A stretch of DNA of 64,000 nucleotides. It comes from Shewanella sp. VB17 (GTDB lineage Bacteria > Pseudomonadota > Gammaproteobacteria > Enterobacterales > Shewanellaceae). Position 1 is the first letter of the stretch. Each line of letters begins with the position of its first letter. The notes beneath the pieces are model-generated. The model was not told where the DNA came from, ran no database searches, and worked only from the letters and a program-made list of their open reading frames with translations. Where the stretch lies: the NCBI RefSeq assembly GCF_013248905.1, contig NZ_JABRVS010000001.1, positions 4,960,001-5,024,000 of the forward strand, in the 5' to 3' direction. This document shows positions 54,919-64,000 of the stretch, piece after piece. Made by a program: the position numbers and the translations under genes.

Positions 54919-56841
54919 ATGACACTGTTTCGACAGATATACTCACTACTGTTCGGCCTCTTCTTACTGGTGGTAGCTAGTTTAGGCTATATACAATTCA
55001 TTGAAACCCAGAATTTCTTAACCAAGCAAATGGAATCTGATCTCAACAATACCAGTAATTCACTAGGGATCATGCTAGTTCCAGATCTTGAAGCGGGTGA
55101 TATTGTCGCTGCCGAAACCCTGATTAATGTCATCTTCGAAGGTGGGTATTATCAACAAGTAAAATTAACCTGGCTCGTCGACGGTAATCAACAAACATGG
55201 GATAACCCCCTAAATATTCAAGGCGTACCTCAATGGTTTATCAATCTAGGGTTCTTCCAAACCATTAAAAAAGAGAGCACGATAACTTCAGGTTGGCTTC
55301 AGCTCGCTAAATTAGAAATCACCGCCCACCCAGGCTTTGGTTACCATGAGCTATGGCGCACCATGACGAATGCTATCATTGTTTTCTCTATTCTATTTCT
55401 TATTGCTATCGTACTGGCAAGAGTAGGATTAACATGGATACTAAAACCACTTAATGAAATAGCACTACACGCAAAAGAAATAGCTCAACGTAAGTTTGGC
55501 CCTAGTCTGCGAGTACCCAATACTGCAGAGCTCAAATCTGTCGTGCTAGCCTTTAATAGTATGTCGGAACAGTTGAAACAATTATTTAATTCTATTGATG
55601 AAGAAATCGGAGAACTGCGTAAAAAGAACTTAGTCGACCAAGTTTCAGGGTTGCCAAACCGCTTGTATATGATGGGGCGTTTAAATAGTTGGCTTCAGGA
55701 ACCCGCCAATGGTGCGCTCATAATGGCTAAGTTTGACTGGTTAGAAGAGATCCATAGTAAGTATGGTTATCAAGTTAGGGACGAAACCATTAAATTACTC
55801 TCAGAAAAAATGACAGAACATTTAAATGAAGTGACTGGCTCTATCATCGCACGCATAGCAGCCTATGAATTTGCCTTTTTAATCACCAATTCTGAACATG
55901 ATCAGACCAGTAAATATTTACAGACCTTAATACGAACCATCAATCAGGAAATGTCTAAAGCAGGATGTAAATCTAATGAAAACTTTGCTATTGGTGTCGC
56001 AGAACGCATAGGACAAATGTCAGTTTCTGACATATTAGCCCAAACAGACAACGCTCTCCAAAAAGCGGTTAATGAAAATAAAGTCTTCCATTGGTTTGAA
56101 ACCAATCAAAAGCAATTATTCACACGAGAACAATGGCGTGAACATTTAAGTGTTGCGATTAAAAAACGTCAATTTAATTTTAAGTGGCAACCAGTGCAGC
56201 TAAATGACAGTGATCATATTTTACAAAGAGAACTTTATTGCCAACTCAATATGGGGGATAAAATAATACATGCAGGCCAATTTATGCCCTATGTTGAATT
56301 ACTGTCTTTAGGTTCACTATTGGATCAATGCTTGATTGAAGATATACATGAAAAAAACCTACTCAATAGGCATAAAGAACCCATTGCAATCAACTTAACT
56401 TTCCAAAGCTTAAGTGATCCTAAATTCCATGAATGGCTAAATACCTTTTTACGCTCAACTCCACTGTCTGAGCGGATGTGTTTCGATATTCCAGAAGCTG
56501 GGATCAATAGTGATCCTGATTCCTGTCATTCCATTTGTAACATCATTCGAGAGAATGGAGCCCATTTTGGTATCGATCACTTCGGTCATCAATTTGGCTC
56601 TATGTCCTATTTACAGGAGCTTAGACCTAGTTATGTCAAGCTAGACCAGTCTTTTGCCTATTATGATGAAAGTGAGCATAGCGGTGAACTCTGCCGTGCA
56701 ATCATCAATGTCGCACGAGGGTTAGACATTGACATTATTGTCACAGGTATTGAAGAAATACCTCAGCTAGAACGTTTTGTCCCAATGAAAACCAATGCCT
56801 TTATGGGGTATATTTTTCCTCCAACTGATATTGAAGATTAA
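54919..56841 (+). CDS. bpfD: LapD/BpfD-type c-di-GMP receptor
   Basis: A 640-residue inner-membrane switch protein. Two membrane spans (about 7-27 and 153-173) flank the periplasmic domain that holds LapG; then come a HAMP linker, a degenerate GGDEF (AAYEF in place of GGDEF) and a degenerate EAL (ELY in place of EAL, in QRELYCQL). Both enzyme sites are dead, as in LapD, which only binds c-di-GMP. Bound state sequesters the protease, keeping adhesins on the surface. ATG 54919 was chosen over 54844, which would overlap bpfG by 67 bases; the family begins MTLFRQIYSLLFGLF. Confidence 0.94.
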   Translation: MTLFRQIYSLLFGLFLLVVASLGYIQFIETQNFLTKQMESDLNNTSNSLGIMLVPDLEAGDIVAAETLINVIFEGGYYQQVKLTWLVDGNQQTWDNPLNIQGVPQWFINLGFFQTIKKESTITSGWLQLAKLEITAHPGFGYHELWRTMTNAIIVFSILFLIAIVLARVGLTWILKPLNEIALHAKEIAQRKFGPSLRVPNTAELKSVVLAFNSMSEQLKQLFNSIDEEIGELRKKNLVDQVSGLPNRLYMMGRLNSWLQEPANGALIMAKFDWLEEIHSKYGYQVRDETIKLLSEKMTEHLNEVTGSIIARIAAYEFAFLITNSEHDQTSKYLQTLIRTINQEMSKAGCKSNENFAIGVAERIGQMSVSDILAQTDNALQKAVNENKVFHWFETNQKQLFTREQWREHLSVAIKKRQFNFKWQPVQLNDSDHILQRELYCQLNMGDKIIHAGQFMPYVELLSLGSLLDQCLIEDIHEKNLLNRHKEPIAINLTFQSLSDPKFHEWLNTFLRSTPLSERMCFDIPEAGINSDPDSCHSICNIIRENGAHFGIDHFGHQFGSMSYLQELRPSYVKLDQSFAYYDESEHSGELCRAIINVARGLDIDIIVTGIEEIPQLERFVPMKTNAFMGYIFPPTDIED

Positions 56842-56849
56842 CGTCTAAG

Positions 56850-56878
56850 CCGTTTTGGTAAAAAACGGTTTATTAATC
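56850..56878 (+). terminator. Weak terminator after bpfD
   Basis: CCGTTTT and AAAACGG form a seven-base stem with a short loop just after the bpfD stop, followed by TTTATT. Modest support. Confidence 0.5.
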
Positions 56879-56910
56879 TAATAAGCAAATACTTGATTTA
56901 ATTTTGCCAC

Positions 56911-56943
56911 AAAAAAAGCCTTCTGATTTATCAGAAGGCTTTT
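56911..56943 (-). terminator. Terminator of the tRNA operon
   Basis: AAAAGCCTTCTGA and TCAGAAGGCTTTT form a perfect 13-base stem with a four-base loop. On the minus strand the stem is followed by a run of seven T, so it ends the tRNA transcript; it may also stop read-through from bpfD. Confidence 0.9.
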
Positions 56944-56949
56944 AAAATT

Positions 56950-57026
<77 letters not shown>

Positions 57027-57133
57027 TAATTTTTGATTTATTTTTATGTCAAATCTGAATTCGCTATATCTCTCCGCTTATTACCCAGATTCTTTTCTGT
57101 AAAATACTGAATAAAATTCAATATTTTAATATT

Positions 57134-57210
<77 letters not shown>

Positions 57211-57263
57211 TAATTTGTTACATTAGAACTATATTATCAAAATAAATGCTATATCAATTGAAA

Positions 57264-57340
57264 TGGGGTGACTGATGGGGTTCGAACCCACGACAACCGG
57301 AATCACAATCCGGGACTCTACCAACTGAGCTACAATCACC
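57264..57340 (-). tRNA. tRNA-His (GUG)
   Basis: A 77-base gene counting the extra 5' G (G-1) that marks histidine tRNAs and the encoded CCA. The anticodon stem-loop CCGGATTGTGATTCCGG gives anticodon GTG. The acceptor GTGATTG pairs with CAGTCAC with one G-U pair. Confidence 0.97.
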
Positions 57341-57389
57341 ACTGACTATTTCAATAATACTTACTGCTAACTTAGTGTTCTACTCATTC

Positions 57390-57467
57390 TGGTGCACCCA
57401 GAAGGATTCGAACCCTCGGCCTCACCCTCCGGAGGGGTGCGCTCTATCCAGCTGAGCTATGGGTGCC
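57390..57467 (-). tRNA. tRNA-Arg (CCG)
   Basis: First gene of the tRNA transcript, 78 bases with CCA. The anticodon stem-loop CACCCCTCCGGAGGGTG gives anticodon CCG. The acceptor GGCACCC pairs with GGGTGC(A). E. coli has a matching argX-hisR-leuT-proM cluster; here leuT is missing. Confidence 0.96.
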
Positions 57468-57486
57468 TACCTTGTTAGCGAGGCAC

Positions 57487-57515
57487 ATAATATTGATTAT
57501 TTGCTCCGCCGTCTA
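57487..57515 (-). promoter_or_regulatory. Promoter of the tRNA operon
   Basis: On the minus strand TAGACG (-35) and TATTAT (-10) are 17 bp apart, followed by GTGCCTCGC. The GC-rich discriminator is typical of stable-RNA promoters under stringent control. It starts 20 bp upstream of tRNA-Arg. Confidence 0.7.
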
Positions 57516-57716
57516 TAGCTTTATACGAATAATGTGTCTGTTTGCTCAACTTTTAGCTCATTAGGTCAGTTTTCTTCACTGAATATGCTCTGTCCTCAAA
57601 ATGTATCAAGCAAATGTCTTGGCTATGATTCTTTTTCATGCTATTTATATTTATTACATCAGAAATGAGTCCACATGCTAGATCCATCAAATAAAAAATA
57701 GCGATTGGCGAATACT

Positions 57717-60341
57717 ATGTTTAGGGATAAATCAACTCAATATTCACAATATGAATTTGAGCTTCTGCACAAAAGGATGACACGTTTAAAGAATTTAGCT
57801 CTTAAATATACACGAACAGAAGTTACACCTAATAGACTGTTAGCATTATCAAAACTGGCGACAACTGCACATTCTTCTTCAGAATTTTATGCCGGGGTCC
57901 ATCACTCAATCAAAGCATTACTACCTACTAATAATTTCTTTGTCGCTTTACTCAACCTGCAAAGTAACAGGCTTGCAATTCCCTTTTTTCTTGATGAAAA
58001 AGACACTAACCCTATTGAAATCGATCACCACAAGCATAGCGCTAAAAAACTCCTTAACGGCCTGACAGGTTATGTACTTAAGACGGGAGAAACTCTACTC
58101 TGTGACGAGGACCAATTTGATCAACTCATTTTCAATAAGCAAATAGAAAGTCTAGGAACTAAATGCCACCATTGGCTCGGAGTGCCAATCAAGAGAAATA
58201 ATAAAACCCTAGGGGTCCTTGTTATTCAAAGCTACGCTAAAAATATTAATTTTACCTATAGGGAAATCGAATTACTCAACTTTGTTAGTCATCAAATTTC
58301 CAATGCAATGGAAAGGTTTCAACATCAAGAACAACTCGAACTGGCCATAGTACAACAAACTGAAAAATTGAGCTTAGCCCACCATCAACTCAAACACCAA
58401 GCATACGAAAGGCACCGAGCCGAACAGCTGCAAAAATCACTGTTTGAAATCGCAAATTTGGCAAATTCCAGCATTGAAACAACCACCTTATATTTAGAAA
58501 TGCATCGGATTATTAGCCGTTTAATGCCTGCGAAAAATTGTTATATTGCGTTATTAAACGAACAGGGTTCAATGATCAACTTTCCATTTTATGTCAATCA
58601 AAATAACAGTTCATCACCTGCCTGCAGACAAATGGGGGATGGATTAACAGAGTACGCCATTAACAGTAGCAAGCCATTGCTTCTGCAAAATAGTGATATT
58701 CAATCCCTCATTGATTCGCATGAAATATACTCAACGATGCCAGAACTCAATAGCGCTAAAAAGATCAATCAATGGATTGGCATTCCTCTATTTATTCATA
58801 AAAAAGTGGGTGGTGTATTAACGATTTACAGCACCGACACCACACCACAATATCAGGAAAATGATCTTAATCTACTCACTTTCGTCTCACAACATATCGC
58901 CAGTGCTATTGAACGTAAATTATCTGATCTATCATTAATATCCAATGATGAACAACTCGAAGTTAAGGTCATTGAACGCACTCAGACACTGGCCTTACTC
59001 AACCAAGATTTAGAACAAGAAATAACTAAAAGACGACAAATAGAACAGCAATTAGTTCATGATGCCAACCATGACACGCTAACAGGTCTGCCTAATCGCG
59101 CCATGTTTATGGAAAAGCTATCTCAAGCCGTTAAACATACTCGCAGGCATAAGCACGATCGTTTTGCCCTCATGTTTATCGATTTAGACCGCTTTAAATT
59201 AATTAATGATACGTTAGGTCATCTTGAAGGTGATCGATTTCTTATCGAAACCTCAAAACGACTCAAATTATGTATTAGAGAAAATGATACATTAGGTCGA
59301 ATTGGGGGTGATGAATTTGTCATCTTACTCGACAGAGTAAATGAAATTCAAGACGCTAAAGAAGTCGCAAAACGTGTACTCATCGGTTTAGCTGAACCTT
59401 ACAAGCTCGCCAATCAACAGTTTAAATCTGGCGCAAGTATTGGCATAGCATTTAGCCATTACAAAGCGGATACTAGCGAATCTTTATTGCGTGATGCAGA
59501 TGCTGCAATGTATCAGGCTAAATCGAACGGCAAAGGATGCTATGTGATTTTCGATGATAAATCTCATAAGCAATTTAATCATGATATCCAACTAGAACAG
59601 GAACTTCGCAATGCGATCTCCAGTCGCTCTTTGTTGATTAGCTATTTGCCCATTCAAGATCTACGCACAGGAAAAACATTAGCGTTAGAACCCCGCATCT
59701 ACTGGAACCACCCTTACTTAGGTAAAATTAAACAAGTAAAATTGTCGAATATTGCCGAACATTACGGCTTAACCGCTGATCTTGATATATTTTTACTCGA
59801 AAGCCTAAATCATGAATATTCTCGATTACAAGAAATATCACTCAATCGCTTACCTATTCATCTTAATATCTCTGGTCAACATTTAAAGCATAAGCACGCA
59901 TTAAGATTACTCAAAAATAAACTGAAGCAAAGCCGTTTTAAAAGTGAGCAACTCTGGCTTTTTTTCAATGAACAGGATTATATCTTGGATACCGATAATC
60001 ACATTTATGCTTTTGAACAACTCACTAAATTAAATGTTAATTTAGCACTCAGTGGCTATGGCAGTGCCCATAGCGCATTGAGCAGCCTAACCTTCTTACC
60101 TCTACAAGGGTTAAAACTCGATCCAAGTTATGCTACTCACCTTGACAGTGAGCAACATACTAAATTACTCAACGCATATTTTTTAACAGCTCAAGCACTT
60201 GAACTAAATGTCTTTGTCGACGGGATCAGTTCAGAGGATCAACAAAAAACTTTTGAAAAGATTGGGTTCAAGCAGGGGCAAGGAAAATATTTGGGCAAAG
60301 TACTGCGCCTTAACGAAGCATCTTCACTCATTGATGCATGA
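57717..60341 (+). CDS. GAF-GAF-GGDEF protein with degenerate EAL domain
   Basis: An 874-residue cytoplasmic c-di-GMP protein (ATG 57717; an in-frame TTG at 57705 would add four residues). Two GAF-like sensor domains (about 50-195 and 235-400) are each followed by a coiled coil (FQHQEQLELAIVQQTEKLS; EVKVIERTQTLALLNQDLE). The GGDEF domain has an intact RIGGDEFVIL and a product-inhibition site RxxD (REND) five residues before it, so it should make c-di-GMP. The EAL domain is broken: EAL is LEP (ALEPRIYW) and other metal ligands are absent. No membrane segment. The tRNA cluster separates it from bpfD; a link to that switch is inference. Confidence 0.9.
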   Translation: MFRDKSTQYSQYEFELLHKRMTRLKNLALKYTRTEVTPNRLLALSKLATTAHSSSEFYAGVHHSIKALLPTNNFFVALLNLQSNRLAIPFFLDEKDTNPIEIDHHKHSAKKLLNGLTGYVLKTGETLLCDEDQFDQLIFNKQIESLGTKCHHWLGVPIKRNNKTLGVLVIQSYAKNINFTYREIELLNFVSHQISNAMERFQHQEQLELAIVQQTEKLSLAHHQLKHQAYERHRAEQLQKSLFEIANLANSSIETTTLYLEMHRIISRLMPAKNCYIALLNEQGSMINFPFYVNQNNSSSPACRQMGDGLTEYAINSSKPLLLQNSDIQSLIDSHEIYSTMPELNSAKKINQWIGIPLFIHKKVGGVLTIYSTDTTPQYQENDLNLLTFVSQHIASAIERKLSDLSLISNDEQLEVKVIERTQTLALLNQDLEQEITKRRQIEQQLVHDANHDTLTGLPNRAMFMEKLSQAVKHTRRHKHDRFALMFIDLDRFKLINDTLGHLEGDRFLIETSKRLKLCIRENDTLGRIGGDEFVILLDRVNEIQDAKEVAKRVLIGLAEPYKLANQQFKSGASIGIAFSHYKADTSESLLRDADAAMYQAKSNGKGCYVIFDDKSHKQFNHDIQLEQELRNAISSRSLLISYLPIQDLRTGKTLALEPRIYWNHPYLGKIKQVKLSNIAEHYGLTADLDIFLLESLNHEYSRLQEISLNRLPIHLNISGQHLKHKHALRLLKNKLKQSRFKSEQLWLFFNEQDYILDTDNHIYAFEQLTKLNVNLALSGYGSAHSALSSLTFLPLQGLKLDPSYATHLDSEQHTKLLNAYFLTAQALELNVFVDGISSEDQQKTFEKIGFKQGQGKYLGKVLRLNEASSLIDA

Positions 60342-60368
60342 AAAGTCAGATCAGCTAAGCTAACTTAG

Positions 60369-62381
60369 CTACTTCTTAAACATGTCTCTTAAATTTGCAA
60401 TGTTAGACTTTCCAGTATGTTGGCGTTGTTCCTCACTTTGAACCTGCTTACGATTCTCCCAGATTAAATCATCTTGAGGTAATTCCATCAAGAAGCGACT
60501 AGGCTCACAACGCATGGTCTCACCAAACTGCCGCCGTTCACGACACAAAACAAACCACAGCTCTCTTTGAGCTCGAGTGATCCCCACATACGCTAAACGA
60601 CGCTCTTCTTCCACATTACCTTCATCAATACTACTTTGATGAGGGAGTATTCGTTCTTCAGTACCAACAATAAATACGTATGGAAACTCCAATCCTTTAG
60701 AAGCATGCAAGGTCATCAACTGTACTTGATCTCCACCTTCATCTTCGTTATTACGCTCCATCATATCCCGCAATGTCAAACGTGTAACCACTTCCGCTAA
60801 GGTCATTCCCTCATCTAACTCATCACCTTGCAGCATCTCTGTTACCCAACGATACAGTTCCGAGATATTTTTCATTCTCATTTCTGCCGCTTTAGCACTC
60901 GTGCTGGTCTCATACAAATAATCTTCATAATTAATGCTACGAATAAGGTGCTTAACGGCATCAACGGGATCGCCACGGGTCGCCTTCTCACTGGTATCGA
61001 TAACGAACTGACCAAATTGATACAAAGCCCCCATCGCCGCAGGGGTTAGATGGTGATTAAGTTCAGCCTCAAAAATCGCTTCAAACATTGAAATATGACG
61101 CTCATTGGCATAACTGCCTAAACGCTCAAGTGTAGAGGGACCTATCCCACGTTTTGGTAAATTCACCACACGTAAAAAAGCATTATCATCATCGGGATTC
61201 ACCACTAGCCTTAAGTAAGCCATAATATCTTTAATCTCGGCTCGCCCGAAAAATGAAGTTCCACCACTTAACTTATAAGGAATACGGTTAGTCATTAATG
61301 CACGCTCAAGCAAGCGAGACTGATGATTACCACGATAAAGTATGGCGTAATCACCAAATTGAGTTTTACCCATAAATTTATGACGGATCATTTCGGCAAT
61401 CACACGCTCAGCCTCCTGACCCTCGTTGGCCGCTATCAATACTCTTAACGGCTCACCATAGGCAAGCTCACTGTATAATGTCTTATCATAAACATGTGGA
61501 TTGTTAGCAATAAGTATGTTAGCAGCGCGTAAAATTCGTTGGCTGGAACGATAATTCTGTTCCAATTTAATCAATTTAAGCTTAGGAAAATCAGTACCAA
61601 GTAACACCAAATTCTGAGGTTTAGCCCCACGCCAGGAATAAATAGATTGGTCATCGTCTCCTACCACAGTAAATCGTGCTCGCTCTCCCACAAGTAACTT
61701 AACTAATTCATATTGACTCGTGTTAGTGTCTTGATATTCATCCACCAGCATATATTGAATACGTTGCTGCCACCTATCCCTGACCTCTTTATTGTGCCTA
61801 AGCAATAAAGTGGGGATCAAAATAAGATCATCAAAATCTAACGCATTATACGCCTTCAGATGCTTAGCATAGCGTTGATATAAAATAGCAAAATCTTGTG
61901 ATTGCTTATCTTTCGCTATCTTTAACGCTTTATCTGGCACCACCAAATCGCCTTTCCAATTAGAAATTGCTGACATGAGATTTTTAAGCAAATCTTTGTC
62001 ACCATCAAATTCATCTTCGGTAAGCTCTTTAAGTAAAGCCAGAGAATCTTGATCGTCGAATAATGAAAAGCCTGGCTTTAACCCTATGACTTTATGCTCA
62101 CGCTTAATGATTTCCAGTCCTAAAGTATGAAAAGTCGATATCCATAATCCACGCGCCTCTTGACGACCCATAGACTTAGCCACACGCTCCTTCATCTCAC
62201 GAGCGGCTTTATTGGTAAAAGTCACCGCGGCAATTGTCCGCGCCTGATAGCCACATTTCTGTACTAAATAGGCTATCTTATTAATGATCACCCGTGTTTT
62301 GCCACTACCTGCCCCAGCAAGTACTAGGCAAGGACCTGATACATAGTGAACAGCGTCATTTTGTCCGGTGTTTAGCTTCAT
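60369..62381 (-). CDS. rep: Rep, ATP-dependent DNA helicase
   Basis: Superfamily 1 3'-5' helicase that clears proteins from DNA ahead of the replication fork; 670 residues, matching E. coli Rep and shorter than UvrD. The start MKLNTGQNDAVHYVSGPCL is Rep-like. Motifs in order: Walker A AGAGSGKTR, TFTNKAAREM, VDEYQDTN, GDDDQSIYSWRGA, QNYRSS, LMTLHASKGLEFPYV and AYVGITRAQREL. It is divergent from the TetR gene over a 217-bp gap. Confidence 0.96.
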   Translation of the reverse strand: MKLNTGQNDAVHYVSGPCLVLAGAGSGKTRVIINKIAYLVQKCGYQARTIAAVTFTNKAAREMKERVAKSMGRQEARGLWISTFHTLGLEIIKREHKVIGLKPGFSLFDDQDSLALLKELTEDEFDGDKDLLKNLMSAISNWKGDLVVPDKALKIAKDKQSQDFAILYQRYAKHLKAYNALDFDDLILIPTLLLRHNKEVRDRWQQRIQYMLVDEYQDTNTSQYELVKLLVGERARFTVVGDDDQSIYSWRGAKPQNLVLLGTDFPKLKLIKLEQNYRSSQRILRAANILIANNPHVYDKTLYSELAYGEPLRVLIAANEGQEAERVIAEMIRHKFMGKTQFGDYAILYRGNHQSRLLERALMTNRIPYKLSGGTSFFGRAEIKDIMAYLRLVVNPDDDNAFLRVVNLPKRGIGPSTLERLGSYANERHISMFEAIFEAELNHHLTPAAMGALYQFGQFVIDTSEKATRGDPVDAVKHLIRSINYEDYLYETSTSAKAAEMRMKNISELYRWVTEMLQGDELDEGMTLAEVVTRLTLRDMMERNNEDEGGDQVQLMTLHASKGLEFPYVFIVGTEERILPHQSSIDEGNVEEERRLAYVGITRAQRELWFVLCRERRQFGETMRCEPSRFLMELPQDDLIWENRKQVQSEEQRQHTGKSNIANLRDMFKK

Positions 62382-62552
62382 TGTTTTACTTTTACCAAGT
62401 CACTTATGCTCAAAAAAATTTCAACACGAACATGTAAAGTCATGTTAAGGATCACGATATGAATAACTGGCGATCATACCAGAAATTCTCCCTACATCCT
62501 CTATATCGAATATCAGTGACCCATTGCTAACGTGTTTTAGGTAGTTTAAAAT

Positions 62553-62574
62553 AATGAATGAACGTTCATTCATT
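62553..62574. promoter_or_regulatory. Perfect 22-bp palindrome, TetR operator
   Basis: ATGAATGAACGTTCATTCAT with one more matching base at each end is a perfect palindrome centred at 62563/62564. It lies 24 bp upstream of the TetR start, the usual place for autorepression. TGAATGAACGTTCATTCA-type sites are common for AcrR/TetR regulators of efflux genes. Confidence 0.8.
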
Positions 62575-62598
62575 TTCATGGTCCTATAAAAAGACGAT

Positions 62599-63174
62599 AT
62601 GGATAATAAGCGAGAACGCATATTTAGCGCCACCGAAAAAATCATTGCTGCAGAAGGATTGCAAGGGCTTTCTATGCAAAAAATAGCCACTGAAGCAGAG
62701 ATTTCTGCTGGGACTATTTACCGTTATTTCACAGACAAAGAAGCACTCATCTTTGAATTAAGAAAAAACGTGCTCTGCAAAGTATCCAGATACATTTTAG
62801 CCGATTGCCAGAATGGGGATTTAAAACAAAAATTTCAACGTATCTGGTTCAACATGGTCGACTTTGCGAGTCAACGGACCCCGACAACCCTGAGTTATGA
62901 ACAATATATTCATCTCCCAGGGATAGATTCAGATCCACACCAAACCTTTGAAAAAACAATTTTTGGAGGGTTACATCAGTTTTTCGAAACAGGAAAAGCT
63001 CAGGATAAATTTCATCGTTTATCCAACAAGATCCTGTTTTCTATATCTATGGAGCCAGCAATGGCATTGGCGAGAAGTATACGCCGTGGACAAATAAAAT
63101 ACGATGAAAATGAACTGGAAATTGCCTGCGAAATATGCTGGAAAACCTTACTAAAATCAACACCATCAACCTAA
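62599..63174 (+). CDS. TetR/AcrR-family repressor
   Basis: A 191-residue repressor. The N-terminal helix-turn-helix is MQKIATEAEISAGTIYRYF (25-43), and the C-terminal ligand domain is helical. It sits 22 bp upstream of an RND-efflux adaptor gene in the same direction and right behind a perfect palindrome, so it very probably represses itself and the efflux genes. The inducer is unknown. Confidence 0.9.
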   Translation: MDNKRERIFSATEKIIAAEGLQGLSMQKIATEAEISAGTIYRYFTDKEALIFELRKNVLCKVSRYILADCQNGDLKQKFQRIWFNMVDFASQRTPTTLSYEQYIHLPGIDSDPHQTFEKTIFGGLHQFFETGKAQDKFHRLSNKILFSISMEPAMALARSIRRGQIKYDENELEIACEICWKTLLKSTPST

Positions 63175-63196
63175 TATTAAAGGAGCGTTCAGGACA

Positions 63197-64000
63197 ATGA
63201 AAAAATGGACCCTGATAATGCTAATCATTGCACTACTCGTCTTTGGCTCAGTTATTGGTTTTAACCTCATGGTAAAAAACAAAATTGCCGATGCTATTGC
63301 CAATATGCCAGAAAAAGAATCACCTGTTACAGTCATGACACTTGCCACTGAAAAATGGCAACCCACGATCAATGCCATCGGTTTTGTAGAGCCTAACCAA
63401 GGCGTGACTATCGCCAATGAGCTGGCTGGGACTATCTCTAATATCAACTTCGAAAATGGCACGGAAGTCCAACTTGGACAAAACCTTATCTTGCTCGATT
63501 CTGCAGTTGAAAAGGCCAACTTAAAAAGTAAACGAGTACAGCTACCCGCAGCTAAAGCTGACTACAAACGACTCTCTTTGCTCTACAAACAGAACTCAGT
63601 GTCAAAACAAGATTTGGATAATAGCGAATCAAAGTACCTCACTTTACAAGCCGATATTGAAAGCCTTGCAGCCACCATAGACCGTAGAGCAATAGATGCA
63701 CCTTTTGCAGGTTTAGTTGGCATACGCAGTGTCAACTTAGGTGAATATCTTCAAGTCGGTACCGACATTGTGCGCCTTGAAGACATTAGCACCATGAAAA
63801 TCCGCTTCACAGTGCCACAAAATCAATTACCACGCATCTCAAAAGGGCAAACAATCTACGTCTATGTCGATGCCTACCCTGAGCATCCTTTTGAAGGTCA
63901 AATTTCAGCAATCGAACCTGCTGTTTTTTACCAAAGTGGTCTCATTCAGATCCAAGCCACAATCCCTAATATTGACACCAAATTACGCAGTGGCATGTTT
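63197..64000 (+). CDS. RND efflux periplasmic adaptor, N-terminal part
   Basis: A membrane-fusion protein cut by the window end after 268 codons. An N-terminal signal anchor (WTLIMLIIALLVFGSVIGF) is followed by the lipoyl domain (TIANELAGTISNINFENGTEVQLGQ), a short coiled coil (LSLLYKQNSVSKQDLDNSES) and the start of the beta-barrel (MKIRFTVPQNQLPRISKG). The short hairpin and the motif DAPFAGLVGIRSVNLG fit MexA/AcrA/MdtA relatives. AGGACA precedes the start. It should be followed by an RND pump gene outside the window. Confidence 0.9.
   Translation, partial: MKKWTLIMLIIALLVFGSVIGFNLMVKNKIADAIANMPEKESPVTVMTLATEKWQPTINAIGFVEPNQGVTIANELAGTISNINFENGTEVQLGQNLILLDSAVEKANLKSKRVQLPAAKADYKRLSLLYKQNSVSKQDLDNSESKYLTLQADIESLAATIDRRAIDAPFAGLVGIRSVNLGEYLQVGTDIVRLEDISTMKIRFTVPQNQLPRISKGQTIYVYVDAYPEHPFEGQISAIEPAVFYQSGLIQIQATIPNIDTKLRSGMF

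Overview
The window looks like the chromosome of a marine gammaproteobacterium, most likely Shewanella or a close relative. Gene content and order support this: dusB-fis, rhlB next to trxA and rho, the block yigB-xerC-yigA-dapF-lysA-lptM, cyaY facing cyaA, hemCDXY, and a BpfA/AggA-type adhesin secretion operon. This assignment is inference from the proteins and from memory of Shewanella gene order; no search was run.

Layout. 1-2841: tail of a DUF2780 protein, a TerB-like protein, a YjeH-type amino-acid exporter and a divergent Lrp/AsnC regulator. 3040-6065: what is left of a menaquinone cluster (menD, a menH remnant, menC). 6066-6777: no gene, but a decayed inverted-repeat element. 6778-13597: housekeeping genes gppA, rhlB, trxA, rho, prmA, dusB and fis. 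13921-31744: one giant RTX adhesin gene of about 5,940 codons built from 42 near-identical 324-bp units, broken in this sequence by one extra C at 22316-22320. 31824-36538 (minus): yigB, xerC, yigA, dapF, lysA, lptM. 36849-43967: cyaY, cyaA and hemCDXY. 44258-56841: a second, smaller adhesin followed by a type I secretion ATPase, membrane-fusion protein, TolC-like outer-membrane protein, OmpA-like lipoprotein, LapG-type protease and LapD-type c-di-GMP receptor. 56950-57467 (minus): four tRNA genes (Arg, His, Pro, Pro). 57717-60341: a GAF-GAF-GGDEF protein with a broken EAL domain. 60369-62381 (minus): rep helicase. 62599-64000: a TetR regulator with a perfect palindromic operator and the start of an RND-efflux adaptor.

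How it works together. Both adhesins carry a retention module ending in a TAAG site, the cleavage signal for LapG-family periplasmic proteases. Only one secretion machine and one LapG/LapD pair are visible, all beside the smaller adhesin. The simplest reading is that one c-di-GMP-gated switch holds or releases two surface adhesins of very different length. The GGDEF protein just beyond the tRNA genes is a possible c-di-GMP source.

The least expected result is the menaquinone cluster. menH survives only as about 35 codons, menE is absent, MenC has lost three of the residues needed for catalysis, and MenD carries Arg-to-His at an active-site position. This copy of the pathway appears to be decaying.
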